In this document: positions 7,416-16,753 of the stretch, piece after piece
How the letters are laid out: each line of letters begins with the position of its first letter
How positions within the stretch are numbered: position 1 is the stretch's first letter
DNA from: CAXNKG01 sp964202965
GTDB lineage: Bacteria > Acidobacteriota > Vicinamibacteria > Vicinamibacterales > UBA2999
Direction: 5' to 3'
Assembly (NCBI GenBank): GCA_964202965.1
Contig: CAXNKG010000004.1
Coordinates: 1-64,000, forward strand
Length of the DNA: 64,000 nucleotides
The notes under the pieces: generated by a model
What the model saw: the letters and a program-made list of their open reading frames with translations, nothing else
What the model was told of the DNA's origin: nothing
The model's database searches: none
Program-made: the position numbers and the translations under genes

Positions 7416-8032
7416 TGGTGGGCGGGCGCGTCGCAGCCTGTCCTGCGCGATTGGCGGCGGCGGTTGCGCTGTTCCTCTGCCTCGGCGCCGATCAAGCACG
7501 AGCCGACTGGCTCATCACGCCATTCATCGGCGGATCCTTCGCGCCCGAGACAACCTTCCTGGTCTTCGAGGAAGGCGCCGGGCGGAAGGTTGCGTTTGGC
7601 GGATCGGTCGCGCTGCTCTCGGACGGACTGCTTGGCCTCGAAGCCGAGTTCAGCCATATCCCGCGATTCTTCGAGGGCGACTACATCCTGGGCCTCGTAC
7701 TCACGAGCCGTGTGACCACGCTGGGCGGGAACGTGATCGTCGCGGCGCCGCTCTCGATGACTCGCGAATCCCTCCGGCCCTATCTGGTGGGCGGCGTCGG
7801 GCTGCTGCAGGCGCGCAGTAAACACGTCGGCGGGTTGTTTCCCATCGATGCGAATCTGCTGGGCGTGACGCTCGGCGCCGGCGCCATCGGGATGGTGTCG
7901 GAGCGTACCGGCGTCCGTTTCGACCTCCGCCATATCAAGGCTGCCAGCGGCGCCGACGGCCCGCTTGCCCGCCCCGGACTCTCCCGCCTCAGCTTCTGGC
8001 GGGCCACACTCGGGGTGGTGCTCCGGCCCTAA
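7415..8032 (+). CDS. Outer-membrane beta-barrel protein
   Basis: A 205-residue protein with a signal peptide (cleavage near QARA-DW) and alternating strands typical of an eight-stranded barrel ('ITPFIGGSFAP', 'GLEAEFSHIP', 'LRPYLVGGVGLLQA', 'TGVRFDLRHIKA', final strand 'FWRATLGVVLRP' ending in a hydrophobic-Arg-Pro tail). OmpW/OmpA-like porins of this size are small transporters or adhesins; nothing here gives a substrate. It is translationally coupled to the serine hydrolase gene upstream, so the two products may act together at the outer membrane. Confidence 0.75.
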   Translation: MVGGRVAACPARLAAAVALFLCLGADQARADWLITPFIGGSFAPETTFLVFEEGAGRKVAFGGSVALLSDGLLGLEAEFSHIPRFFEGDYILGLVLTSRVTTLGGNVIVAAPLSMTRESLRPYLVGGVGLLQARSKHVGGLFPIDANLLGVTLGAGAIGMVSERTGVRFDLRHIKAASGADGPLARPGLSRLSFWRATLGVVLRP

Positions 8033-8063
8033 ATTTAATCCGGGGCGAGGTGCCACCGACACC

Positions 8064-8095
8064 TTGGGAGCTGGCGTCTTGGGAGTTGGACGTTC
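8064..8095. repeat. Heptamer-like repeat abutting the TolC stop codon
   Basis: Between the beta-barrel gene and the convergent tolC-like gene the plus strand reads TTGGGAG, CTGGCGT, CTTGGGA, GTTGGAC, GTTC, then CTA, the reverse of the tolC-like stop codon. Spacing of the TTGG cores is 8, 7 and 7. The CTGGCG unit is shared with the array at 901. A small inverted repeat AGGTG/CACCT (8048-8064) precedes it. Position between two convergent genes would suit transcript-end processing. Confidence 0.6.
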
Positions 8096-9355
8096 CTACT
8101 GCGGAAACCGTCCGGTGGCGGTCAGGAGTTCGAGCCGAGCCCTCCTGACCGCATCATCGGCAATCGCGGCCGCCGTTTCGGCATCCCGGGCCTGCCGCTG
8201 CGCGTCGATGACTTCGATGTTGGTGGTCGCGCCCTCGCGAAACGCCACATCGGTAATCTGCAGAACCTGATTCGCTTGATCCGCCGCCCGCCGCGCGTGG
8301 GCCAGCGCGCGCTCCGACGAGCTCACGGCTTCGCGGGCCGTGCGGATTTCGGACTCGGCGCGGCGCGCGGCGTCGGAACGCTCGGCGCGGACGGCGTCAA
8401 CGAACGCGAGCCGCTCACGGCTCTGCCCGCGCCGCTGTCCCGCGTCGAAGAGCGGCAGGCTGAACAGCACCGCCGCGCGCCACGACCGGGCGTTCCCAAA
8501 CAGCCCTGACGGCGCCACGATTTCAGGCGTGAAGAGCGCCGTCACCGACGGCAGGGTTTCCTTCCAGGCGTCCCCGGCTCGCCGCTCCGCCGCCGTCTGG
8601 CGCGCGGCGATCACCTGCAGATCCTGGCGTGCCGCCGCGAGGTCCCGGTCCGCCACCCCTGGCGCCGGCACGTCAAAGACGGGCTCCATGGCGGCATCTA
8701 CCGGACCATCGACGGCCATCAGGACGCCGAGCGCTTCCTGCGCACGGCGGACCGCCAGTCGCGCGTCCTCGACCCGCGCCTCGGTCGCCGACACCTCTTG
8801 CTCCGCGCGAACGGCGTTCAGCCGGCTCCCGATACCGCCCTGGAATCGCTGATTCGCGTAGGTGTAGTGCGCGCGGGCGTTCTCGAGCGCCCGCTCGTTC
8901 AATTCGAGGACGCGGCGCTGCGCGATGATGCTCAGATACGCCTGGCCGGCCGCCACGGCGATCTGCCTCCGCGCGTCGGCCACGACGCGCTGCGACACGA
9001 TCACCTGGTCGGACGCCTGATTCCTCTCTGCCCAGCTGACCGGCGTCATCAGCGGAATCCCGACGCTGGCCACTGTCTGCGTCTGGGCGCGCGGAATGAT
9101 CGTGCCGCCGCCGAAACGGGTAATCGGATCGATGACGCTCGTCGTCATCGACACGCCCACGGACGGACGCGTGCGCCCGCGGACCTGCTGGACCACGGCC
9201 TCGGCGCGGAGAATGTCCGCCGCCGCGCGCTGTACGGATGGATGATGCTCAACCGCTCGCTGCACCGCGGCGTCAAAGCTGACCCGTTCGGTGTCCTGCG
9301 CGCGCAGCGGACCGCCAGCCGCCAGCAGGAGCACGACGACGAACGACTTACGCAT
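8096..9355 (-). CDS. TolC-family outer-membrane efflux protein
   Basis: A 419-residue protein with a signal peptide (MRKSFVVVLLLAAGGPLRAQ) and two repeats of long amphipathic helices rich in Ala, Arg, Glu and Gln, as in the periplasmic tunnel of TolC/OprM proteins (for instance 'NARAHYTYANQRFQGGIGS', 'VRAEQEVSATEARVEDARLA', 'AREAVSSSERALAHARRAADQ'). It should provide the outer-membrane channel for the RND pump upstream. Its ATG at 9355 overlaps the pump's stop by eight bases. I chose this ATG over one ten codons upstream because the signal peptide then starts correctly. Confidence 0.9.
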   Translation of the reverse strand: MRKSFVVVLLLAAGGPLRAQDTERVSFDAAVQRAVEHHPSVQRAAADILRAEAVVQQVRGRTRPSVGVSMTTSVIDPITRFGGGTIIPRAQTQTVASVGIPLMTPVSWAERNQASDQVIVSQRVVADARRQIAVAAGQAYLSIIAQRRVLELNERALENARAHYTYANQRFQGGIGSRLNAVRAEQEVSATEARVEDARLAVRRAQEALGVLMAVDGPVDAAMEPVFDVPAPGVADRDLAAARQDLQVIAARQTAAERRAGDAWKETLPSVTALFTPEIVAPSGLFGNARSWRAAVLFSLPLFDAGQRRGQSRERLAFVDAVRAERSDAARRAESEIRTAREAVSSSERALAHARRAADQANQVLQITDVAFREGATTNIEVIDAQRQARDAETAAAIADDAVRRARLELLTATGRFPQ

Positions 9356-12300
9356 GACCGCTCGCCTCCTCGTGCCGCCGGCCACCCGGAATGAGCGTCC
9401 GCACGAGCACGTAGAGAATGGGAATGAAGATGACGTTCAGGAACGTGGCAAAGAACATCCCGCCGGCCACCGCGGTCCCGACGGAATGCCGCGCCTCCTG
9501 GCCGGCGCCGGTCGCAAACGCGAGCGGCATGACGCCGAGGATGAACGCCAGCGATGTCATGAGAATCGGCCGCAGCCGGATGCGCGCCGATTCGATGGCG
9601 GCGTCGACGATCGACAATCCCTTCGCCCGCAGCTGCTCGGCGAACTCCACGATCAGAATCGCGTTCTTGGCCGCAAGGCCGATGAGGAGCACCAGCCCGA
9701 TCTGGCAGTACAGATCGTTCTGGAGCCCCCGCGCCCACTGCGCCGATAGCGCGCCCAGCACCGCGAGCGGCACGCCGAGCAGCACGATGAACGGCAGCAC
9801 CAGAGACTCGTACTGCGCGGCGAGGGTCAAGTACACCAGCAGTAAACCAATCCCGAAGATGGCGGCCGACTGGCCGCCCGCCTGCACCTCCTCGAGCGAA
9901 ATGCCGGACCACGCGTAGCCAAAGCCGGGCGGCAGCGCCGTGTCGGCGATCCTCTCCATTTCAGCAATCGCCTGCCCCGAGCTGAACCCGGGCGCCGCTG
10001 CACCATTCAGGGTGGTGGAGCGGAACAGGTTGAAGTGGCTGATCACCTGCGGACCGGTCGCCTCACGCACGCTCACGACACTGGTCAGAGGCACCATGTC
10101 GCCGCGGCTCGTGCGGGCGTAGTACTGACCGAGCGACGCCGGATCCGACCGGAACCTCTGATCCGCCTGGACGTAGACGCGATACGCCCGACTGTTGAAG
10201 TCGAAATCGTTGACGTAGGCCGAGCCCAGATAGATCTGCATCGCGCTCGTGACTTCGCTGAGCGGCAGACCCAGGCTCTGCGCCTTGTCACGGTCGATGT
10301 CGACCGTGAGCTGGGGATCGTTGGCCGAGAACGGACTGAACACTCCGCGAACAACCTGCGACTGCTGTGACGCACCCATGACCGCAAACGTGCTTCCCGC
10401 CAGTGCCTGAATATCGCCGCTCCCGGTCTGATCGAGCACCTGCATCTCGAATCCGCCGAAGGCGCCGAGGCCGTTGATGGAGGGCGGCGCAAACGGGATC
10501 ACCATCGCGCTCTGGATCCCGAACAGCTGGCCCTGGAGCCGCGGCAGCAGCGCCTGGAGGCCTTGCCCCTCCTCCTGCCGATCGTCGAACGGCTTGAGCA
10601 GCGTGAAGATCATGCCGGAGTTCGGCGCGCTCCCGGCAAAGCTGAAGCCCCCGACGGAGAACACGGATTCGACCTCCGGGGTCTTCATCAGAATCTGTTC
10701 GGCCTCGCGCATCGCGTTCGACGTGTACTCGAGCGACGCCCCGGCCGGCGCCTGCACGACCGAGAGGAACCAGCCGGCATCCTCTTCCGGCAGGAAGGCC
10801 CTCGGCACCTGCGTGTAGACGAAGTACGTGAGTCCGAGCAACCCGACGAAGACGACCGCCATCGCCCAGCGCACGCGCATCAGGCCGCCGACGATGCCGA
10901 CGTACAGGTTCGTCCCGCCGCGGATGACCGCCTCGATCGCGCCGAAGAGCGGCCCCTTCCCCAGCTCGACATGCTTCAGCATCAGCGCGGACAGCGCGGG
11001 GGTCAGCGTGACGGCGTTGAACGCCGAAATCGCGACCGAAAACGCGATCGTCAGCGCGAACTGCTGGTAGAGACGCCCGGTCGTACCGGGGAAGAACGCG
11101 ACGGGAACGAACACGGCGATGAGGACCAGCGCGGTCGCGATGACAGCGCTGAAGACTTCGCCCATCGCGTCCGACGCCGCGACCGCAGGCGGCTTCCTGT
11201 AGTCCTGAATATGGCGCTCGATGTTCTCAATCACCACGATCGCGTCATCCACGACGATTCCGGTGGCGAGCACGATGGCGAAGAGTGTCAGCGTGTTGAT
11301 CGAGAAATCCAGGAGATTGACGAACGCGAACGCGCCGATGAGCGACACCGGCATCGTGAGCGCCGGAATCAGCGTCGCCCGCCAGCTCTGCAGGAAGACG
11401 AAGATGACGAGCACCACCAGGCCGACCGCCTCGAGCAGAGTCCAGACCACCTCGTTGATCGACTCCTCGACGACGGTGGTGGTGTCGAAGGCGACGCGGT
11501 ACTGCATCCCAGGCGGGAATGACCGGGCGAGACGCGCCAGTTCTGCGCCGACCCCCTCGCGCACGTCGAGCGCGTTTGCGGTGGGAAGCCCGATGACCCC
11601 GAAACCGAGCGCGTCGACGCCCTGGTACCGCAGGTTGGACGAGTAGGTCTCGGCACCCAGCTCCGCGGAGCCGACATCGCTCAGGCGCACCAGCGTTCCC
11701 CCCGGCCCGCTCTTCACGATGACGTCTTCGAACTCCGACGCTTCGCGCAGGCGCCCGGCCGCACGCACGCTCATCTGGTAGGTCTGGCCGGTCCGCGCCG
11801 GCGCGTCGCCGACGCTTCCGGCGGCGACGTTCACGTTCTGCTCGCGCAGCGCATTCACGACGTCCCCGGCCGTCAGCTGGCGCGCGGCGAGCTTCAGCGG
11901 ATCGAGCCAGAGCCGCATCGCGTACTTGCGCTCGCCGAAGATGACCACGTCCGCGACGCCCGGGACGCGCTTGATGGCGTCCTTCACGTAGACGTCGAGA
12001 TAGTTCGACAGGAACAGCGAGTCGTACTCGCCGCCCCCCGAATACACCCCCGCGGCCATGATGAAGTTGTTGGCCGCCTTCTGCACCGTGATGCCCGTCT
12101 GGCGTACCTCGCCCGGGAGCCGGCCCAGCGCCTGGTTCACGCGGTTCTGGACGTCCACCGCCGCGATGTCCGGGTCGCGCGTGACGTCGAACGTGACGGT
12201 GATCTGGCTGACACCGCTGTTCGTGCTCGCCGAGGACATGTAGAGCATCCCCTCGACGCCGTTGATCGCCTGCTCGAGCGGGGTCGTGACCGCCGTTTCC

Positions 12301-12473
12301 ACGGTCTCCGCATTGGCGCCCGTATAGAACGCCATCACCGAGACGGTCGGCGGCGCGACATCCGGGTACTGCGCGATCGGCATCGTCGGAATCGCCAGCG
12401 CACCGGCCAGGACGATGACGAGCGAACAGACGGTGGCGAGGATGGGACGCTTAATGAAGGTTTCGACGAACAC
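9348..12473 (-). CDS. RND efflux pump, HAE1/AcrB type
   Basis: A 1041-residue inner-membrane drug/proton antiporter. It opens FVETFIKRPILATVCSLVIV and shows the family's twelve membrane segments with two large periplasmic loops. The proton-relay region is visible as LATGIVVDDAIVVIENIERH (adjacent aspartates in the fourth segment) and the second half has GLAAKNAILIVEFAEQ. Length is standard. The start is GTG 12473; its Shine-Dalgarno sequence AAGGG is formed by the end of a heptamer repeat array. The middle gene of an MFP-RND-TolC operon; substrate unknown. Confidence 0.95.
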   Translation of the reverse strand: MFVETFIKRPILATVCSLVIVLAGALAIPTMPIAQYPDVAPPTVSVMAFYTGANAETVETAVTTPLEQAINGVEGMLYMSSASTNSGVSQITVTFDVTRDPDIAAVDVQNRVNQALGRLPGEVRQTGITVQKAANNFIMAAGVYSGGGEYDSLFLSNYLDVYVKDAIKRVPGVADVVIFGERKYAMRLWLDPLKLAARQLTAGDVVNALREQNVNVAAGSVGDAPARTGQTYQMSVRAAGRLREASEFEDVIVKSGPGGTLVRLSDVGSAELGAETYSSNLRYQGVDALGFGVIGLPTANALDVREGVGAELARLARSFPPGMQYRVAFDTTTVVEESINEVVWTLLEAVGLVVLVIFVFLQSWRATLIPALTMPVSLIGAFAFVNLLDFSINTLTLFAIVLATGIVVDDAIVVIENIERHIQDYRKPPAVAASDAMGEVFSAVIATALVLIAVFVPVAFFPGTTGRLYQQFALTIAFSVAISAFNAVTLTPALSALMLKHVELGKGPLFGAIEAVIRGGTNLYVGIVGGLMRVRWAMAVVFVGLLGLTYFVYTQVPRAFLPEEDAGWFLSVVQAPAGASLEYTSNAMREAEQILMKTPEVESVFSVGGFSFAGSAPNSGMIFTLLKPFDDRQEEGQGLQALLPRLQGQLFGIQSAMVIPFAPPSINGLGAFGGFEMQVLDQTGSGDIQALAGSTFAVMGASQQSQVVRGVFSPFSANDPQLTVDIDRDKAQSLGLPLSEVTSAMQIYLGSAYVNDFDFNSRAYRVYVQADQRFRSDPASLGQYYARTSRGDMVPLTSVVSVREATGPQVISHFNLFRSTTLNGAAAPGFSSGQAIAEMERIADTALPPGFGYAWSGISLEEVQAGGQSAAIFGIGLLLVYLTLAAQYESLVLPFIVLLGVPLAVLGALSAQWARGLQNDLYCQIGLVLLIGLAAKNAILIVEFAEQLRAKGLSIVDAAIESARIRLRPILMTSLAFILGVMPLAFATGAGQEARHSVGTAVAGGMFFATFLNVIFIPILYVLVRTLIPGGRRHEEASGHA

Positions 12474-12482
12474 CGTCAGTAC

Positions 12483-12503
12483 CCTTGACTCTTGACCTTT
12501 GAC
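12483..12503. repeat. Three-unit heptamer repeat between MFP and RND genes
   Basis: Plus-strand units CCTTGAC, TCTTGAC, CTTTGAC end exactly at TCA, which is the reverse of the MFP stop codon TGA. On the coding strand the array therefore begins at the base after the stop and ends in AAGGG, eight bases before the GTG start of the pump gene. It fills nearly the whole 30-base gap. Each unit ends in TTGAC or close to it, like the TTGTGAC arrays at 37785 and 63899. Confidence 0.7.
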
Positions 12504-13598
12504 TCAACTCGGATTCACACGCGCACCATCGCCAAGTTTCTGGACGTTCGAGACAATGACCCTGGCTCCCGCGTCGAGTCCGCTGCGCACGATGTAGCTG
12601 TCGCCCTGCACGTCGCCGAGGGTCACCGGCGTCTGTCTGGCGACAACGCCGTCCTTTCCTTCCTCCGCCACGAAGACGAAGTACTGGCCCGCCAGGCGTG
12701 TCACCGCGACAATCGGCACCGTCAGCGCAGGGTCGTTCGACCAGATGATGCGAGCCCGGACATACTGCTGGACGCGGATGTCGGCCGGCATCTGGCGCAG
12801 CGTCACCTTCACCAGCGCCGACTGTGTCGCGTCGTCCGCCCGCGGCGCAATGAACGTGATGGGGTTGGACGCGAGCACGCCGCCCGCATCGTTCAGGAGT
12901 TCCACCGCCAGCCCGGCCCTCAGCTCCCTCGCCCGTTCGAGCGGGACGTTGATGTAAGCCTCGAGCCCTTCCGGTGAATCGATGGTCGTAATCACTGTCG
13001 ACTGCGTGACACGGTCCCCCTGGCGAATGGCGATGTCGCCGACGATTCCGGCCGCGGGAGCCGTCACGCGGTAGTACTGCAGCGCCACCTGGCTTTCCTT
13101 GATCGCCGCCTGGACGGCCGCCAGCTGCGCTTCGGCGTTCTTCTGCGCGTTCTCAGCCTGCTCGAGCTCGGAGCGGCTGACGGCACCCGCGTCGTACAGC
13201 TTCTGCAGGCGCGCGAGCTGCTGACGGGCGTAGGCGAGGTCGGCCTCACGCGAGGCACGCTGGGATTCGGCCGTCGTCACCGACGCCTGCTGCTTGTCAG
13301 GATCGATCTGCAGGAGCGGCGCGCCGGCGCCGACCCGCTGGCCGGCGGTGACGAAGATCTGGCGGACGATGCCATCGACCTCCGGCTGTACGGCGGTCGA
13401 GCGCAGCGACCGGACGGTCGCGACGTACTCGGACGACTGGGGCGTGGGCCGCGCTTCGAGCGTAAGCGTCTTGACCTCCATTGGAGGAAACGCGCCCGCG
13501 CCCGGACCTCCCTGTGCGGGCTGGTTCTGACCGCCGACGCACGCGGTCATCGTCATGATGGAGATAGCGAGAGGGGCGAATCTGAGCCTGCGAAGCAT
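12504..13598 (-). CDS. RND efflux periplasmic adaptor (membrane fusion protein)
   Basis: A 364-residue lipoprotein-type HlyD/AcrA family adaptor. The signal region ends 'MTMTAC', a reasonable lipobox. After it come the beta-barrel entry 'YVATVRSLRSTAVQPEVDGIVRQI', the biotinyl-lipoyl half motifs 'GQRVGAGAPLLQIDP' and 'VTAPAAGIVGDIAIRQGDRV', and between them a coiled-coil hairpin ('RASREADLAYARQQLARLQKLYDAGAVSRSELEQAENAQ...', read in parts). It bridges the RND pump and the TolC protein encoded downstream in the same operon. The ATG at 13598 gives the proper signal peptide; no clear ribosome site precedes it. Confidence 0.92.
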   Translation of the reverse strand: MLRRLRFAPLAISIMTMTACVGGQNQPAQGGPGAGAFPPMEVKTLTLEARPTPQSSEYVATVRSLRSTAVQPEVDGIVRQIFVTAGQRVGAGAPLLQIDPDKQQASVTTAESQRASREADLAYARQQLARLQKLYDAGAVSRSELEQAENAQKNAEAQLAAVQAAIKESQVALQYYRVTAPAAGIVGDIAIRQGDRVTQSTVITTIDSPEGLEAYINVPLERARELRAGLAVELLNDAGGVLASNPITFIAPRADDATQSALVKVTLRQMPADIRVQQYVRARIIWSNDPALTVPIVAVTRLAGQYFVFVAEEGKDGVVARQTPVTLGDVQGDSYIVRSGLDAGARVIVSNVQKLGDGARVNPS

Positions 13599-13841
13599 AA
13601 AAAGTCTGGGTGCGCCCGACATCGGGCAAACGGTCCACGCGAAGGGCCGACCTCAGCCGGCCCAACGAGGGGATGCTGGAAGCTCCAGTGATAACTGATA
13701 AGCGCAGTGCCCGTCAAGGATGCGGCGATCGCAGTCGAGGACCATCGGCAACGGTCCCTGCCGCGGTCAGCGCCCAGTCGCGCCGCGAGAGACCCGCAGG
13801 TGGGACAGGCGTATGTACAAGGAATGGTATAACTGCCTCGC
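13599..13841. promoter_or_regulatory. Divergent intergenic region of efflux operon and propeller-peptidase pair
   Basis: A 243-base gap between divergent operons. On the plus strand TATAAC at 13828-13833, preceded by TGG (an extended -10), lies eight bases before the ATG of the beta-propeller gene, pointing to a leaderless transcript. On the minus side a perfect dyad GCCCGA-CA-TCGGGC (13614-13627) lies 16 bases before the adaptor gene start and could be an operator or hairpin; no repressor gene is adjacent. The remainder holds nothing I recognise. Confidence 0.4.
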
Positions 13842-14951
13842 ATGAAACGCGTGCTGTGGGCACTCGTTCTCGGAGCCGCGGCAGGGCTGCAGGCCCAGCA
13901 GCCGGCGGCGCCGCAGCCGACCCCCGAGCGGGACTTTCTCTCGCGCGTGCGGCGGCTGACCGTTGAAGGACGCCGGGCCGGTGAGGGCTACTGGTCGCCC
14001 GACGGCCAGCGCCTGGTGTTTCAGAGCGAGCGCGAGCCGGGGAATCCTTTCTATCAAATCTACGCGCTCGACCTGGCGTCCGGCGACACGACCCGCATCT
14101 CGCCCGGGTACGGCAAGACGACCTGCTCGTTCTTCCGGCCAGGCAGCGATCAGATCCTGTTCGCCTCGACGCATCACGACCCGCGCTCGAAGGCCTTCCA
14201 GAAGGAGGAGCTCGACTTCCGCGCCTCCGGACAGGAGCGGCGCTACGCCTGGGACTACGACCCGGAGTTCGAGATCTACGCGCGTGCGGGACGCGCGGAG
14301 ACGTTTACACGCCTGACGAATGCGCGCGGCTACGACGCGGAAGGCAGCTATTCGCCCGACGGCCAGTGGATCGCGTTCTCGTCCAATCGCGATGCGTATA
14401 ACCGGACGCTGAGTGGCCCGGAGCGGAAGCAGCTCGAGATCGACCCGAGCTACTTCGCCGAGATCTACATCATGCGCGCCGACGGCTCCGGGCAGCGCCG
14501 TCTGACCGCCGTGCCCGGATATGACGGCGGTCCGTTCTTCTCACCGGACGGCACGCGGATCGTCTGGCGGCGGTTCGACGAGAAGGGCCTGATTGCCGAC
14601 GTCTGGACCATGAAGCTGGACGGCACGGACGCGCGCCAGGTCACTGATTTCGGCGCGATGAGCTGGGCCCCGTACATCCACCCGTCGCGCGAGTATCTGC
14701 TGTTCGCGTCCAATAAGCTCGGATTCGAGAATTTCGAGGTCTTCATGGTCGACGTCGACGGCCGCAAGGAGCCGGTGCGGGTGACGTACGCGGATGGCTT
14801 CGATGGCCTGCCGGTCCCCTCTCCAGACGGGCGGCGGCTCGCCTGGACGTCGAACCGCGGCGGCGGGCGGGAAGGGCAGATTTTTCTCGCCGACTGGAAC
14901 CATGAGCGCGCGCTGGCGGCCATCCGCGAGGCGCCGGATCGACACCGATGA
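13842..14951 (+). CDS. Secreted TolB-like beta-propeller (PD40) protein
   Basis: A 369-residue protein with a signal peptide (MKRVLWALVLGAAAGLQAQQ) and at least four PD40 repeats marked by the 'SPDG' core: YWSPDGQRLVF, SYSPDGQWIAFSSNR, FFSPDGTRIVW and PSPDGRRLAWTSNR. Such propellers bind proteins or peptides in the periplasm. Its stop overlaps the start of the M28 peptidase gene by four bases (ATGA), so it may present substrate to, or be part of a complex with, that peptidase. It lacks the N-terminal domain of true TolB and no Pal/Tol genes are nearby, so I do not call it tolB. Confidence 0.85.
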   Translation: MKRVLWALVLGAAAGLQAQQPAAPQPTPERDFLSRVRRLTVEGRRAGEGYWSPDGQRLVFQSEREPGNPFYQIYALDLASGDTTRISPGYGKTTCSFFRPGSDQILFASTHHDPRSKAFQKEELDFRASGQERRYAWDYDPEFEIYARAGRAETFTRLTNARGYDAEGSYSPDGQWIAFSSNRDAYNRTLSGPERKQLEIDPSYFAEIYIMRADGSGQRRLTAVPGYDGGPFFSPDGTRIVWRRFDEKGLIADVWTMKLDGTDARQVTDFGAMSWAPYIHPSREYLLFASNKLGFENFEVFMVDVDGRKEPVRVTYADGFDGLPVPSPDGRRLAWTSNRGGGREGQIFLADWNHERALAAIREAPDRHR

Positions 14952-16753
14952 CAATCAGACATTTCGCACCCTTCCTCCTCGCGCTCGTCGTCGCCCTCCC
15001 CGCTTCCGGACAGACGGCCGCGGGGACGCGGCCGCACGTCGAGTTCCTTGCCGCCGACGCGCTCGAAGGGCGAGAGGCCGGCTCGCCGGGCGAACGGCGC
15101 GCGGCCGACTACCTGGCGGCGCAGCTCGCGCGACTGGGCGCGGTCCCGCTCCCGGGCCGCGCCGATATGTTTCTCCCCTTCGAGTTCACGGCGGGCAGCC
15201 GCGACGGCGGCTCCGTCATGACGCTCGAACGGCCGGGCGACGCGGCCGGCGTACCGATGCGGATTCAGGCGCTCTCCTTCTCCGACGATGCGAGCGTCAC
15301 CGGCGCGGTGGCCTTCGCCGGCTACGGCATCGTGATCCCCGAGTCACAGAACCTGCCCTACGACAGCTATGCCGGCCTCGACGTGACCGACAAGGTCGTC
15401 GTAGTGCTGCGCTACTTCCCCGAGGACGCCGACGAGAAGACACGCGCGATCCTGGCCCGCTATTCCGACCTGCGCTACAAGGCGATGGCCGCGCGCCAGC
15501 GCGGCGCCCGCGCCCTGCTGGTCGTCACCGGCCCGCGGTCGCCCAACGCCGGCGAGTTCGTGCCGATGACCTTCGACACCGCGCTGGCGGGCTCCGGAAT
15601 CCCCGCCGCCAGCATCCGCGGCACTGACGCGGATGCGTTGTTCGCAAGAGCCCCGAAGCCGTTGCGGCAGGCGCAGGAGGACCTGGATGCAGGCAACCCC
15701 CACGTGGCCGGCTTCGAGATACCAGGCGTCACGCTGGCGGTGAAGACGGTTGTCGAGCGCGAGCGCCGGACGGCCCGGAATGTCGTCGCGTATATGCCGG
15801 CGACGCCGCAGGCGGCGAATGCCGACAAGCCGTGGGTCGCGATCGGCGCGCATTACGACCACCTTGGCCGCGGCGGCGGCGGCAATTCACTGGCATCGAA
15901 GGACGAGGTCGCTGGGATTCATCACGGCGCCGACGACAATGCGTCGGGCACCGCCGCCGTCCTGGCGATCGTGCAGACGCTCGCGGAGTCCGCGCAGCCG
16001 CGGCGCCGCAACGTGATTGTCGGTTTCTGGTCGGCGGAAGAGATCGGCCTGATCGGATCGAACGCCTTTGTCACGGCTCCACCCGTGTCACTCAACCAGA
16101 TCGCGGCCTACTTCAACTTCGACATGGTGGGCCGCATGCAGGACAACCGGCTGGTCGTCCAGGCGACGGGCACGAGCCCCGTGTGGGGCCGGCTGCTCGA
16201 GCGCGCCAATGTCGCCGCCGGCTTCGACCTCGTCGCGCAGCCTGACCCGTATCAACCGACCGACGTCACGACCTTCAATGCGGTGGGCATCCCGAGCCTC
16301 GCCTTCTTCACAGGCTCTCATGCCGACTACCACAAGCCGTCCGATACCGCGGAGAAGATCAACTACGCGGATCTCGACCGCCTCGTCGCCATGGCCGCGT
16401 CGCTGCTGCGCGTCGTCGTGGCCGATGAGGCCGCACCGATGTTTACGAAGGTGGAACAGCCTGTGATGCGCGGCACCCTCGCCGGCGTCCGCGTCACAAC
16501 AGGCACGATCCCGGACTACGCCACCGAAGTGAAAGGCTTACTTCTGTCGGATGTCGTGGGCGGGGGGCCGGCCGCCCAAGCGGGCCTGATGAAAGGCGAT
16601 GTCATCGTGGAAATCGCGGGCAAGACGATTGCGAACATCTACGACTATACGTACGCCCTCGAACTCCTCCGCGTGAACCAGCCGGTCGCGGTCGTCTACA
16701 TGCGCGGCGGCCAGCGGCGGGAAACACAACTCACGCCGGCGGCGCGGCGGTAG
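14948..16753 (+). CDS. Secreted M28-family zinc aminopeptidase with PA and PDZ domains
   Basis: A 601-residue exported peptidase. After the signal peptide (ending PASGQ) comes a helical segment (LAADALEGREAGSPGERRAADYLAAQL in parts), a PA insert at about residues 110-235, and the M28 core with the five zinc ligands in their usual settings: HYDHLG, HHGADDNASG, WSAEEIGLIGS, FNFDMVGR and ADYHKPSDT. A C-terminal PDZ domain follows ('LLLSDVVGGGPAAQAGLMKGDVIVEIAGKTI', read in parts). It should trim peptides outside the inner membrane. Coupled to the beta-propeller gene by a four-base overlap. Confidence 0.95.
   Translation: MTIRHFAPFLLALVVALPASGQTAAGTRPHVEFLAADALEGREAGSPGERRAADYLAAQLARLGAVPLPGRADMFLPFEFTAGSRDGGSVMTLERPGDAAGVPMRIQALSFSDDASVTGAVAFAGYGIVIPESQNLPYDSYAGLDVTDKVVVVLRYFPEDADEKTRAILARYSDLRYKAMAARQRGARALLVVTGPRSPNAGEFVPMTFDTALAGSGIPAASIRGTDADALFARAPKPLRQAQEDLDAGNPHVAGFEIPGVTLAVKTVVERERRTARNVVAYMPATPQAANADKPWVAIGAHYDHLGRGGGGNSLASKDEVAGIHHGADDNASGTAAVLAIVQTLAESAQPRRRNVIVGFWSAEEIGLIGSNAFVTAPPVSLNQIAAYFNFDMVGRMQDNRLVVQATGTSPVWGRLLERANVAAGFDLVAQPDPYQPTDVTTFNAVGIPSLAFFTGSHADYHKPSDTAEKINYADLDRLVAMAASLLRVVVADEAAPMFTKVEQPVMRGTLAGVRVTTGTIPDYATEVKGLLLSDVVGGGPAAQAGLMKGDVIVEIAGKTIANIYDYTYALELLRVNQPVAVVYMRGGQRRETQLTPAARR

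Noticed and set aside
10563..11522. 319-codon plus-strand frame inside the RND pump gene
   Set aside because: Antisense shadow; strings of Arg/Asp/His/Glu, no motif.
13842..14951. Calling the beta-propeller gene tolB of the Tol-Pal system
   Set aside because: It lacks the TolB N-terminal domain and has no tolQRA or pal neighbours; the overlap is with an M28 peptidase instead.
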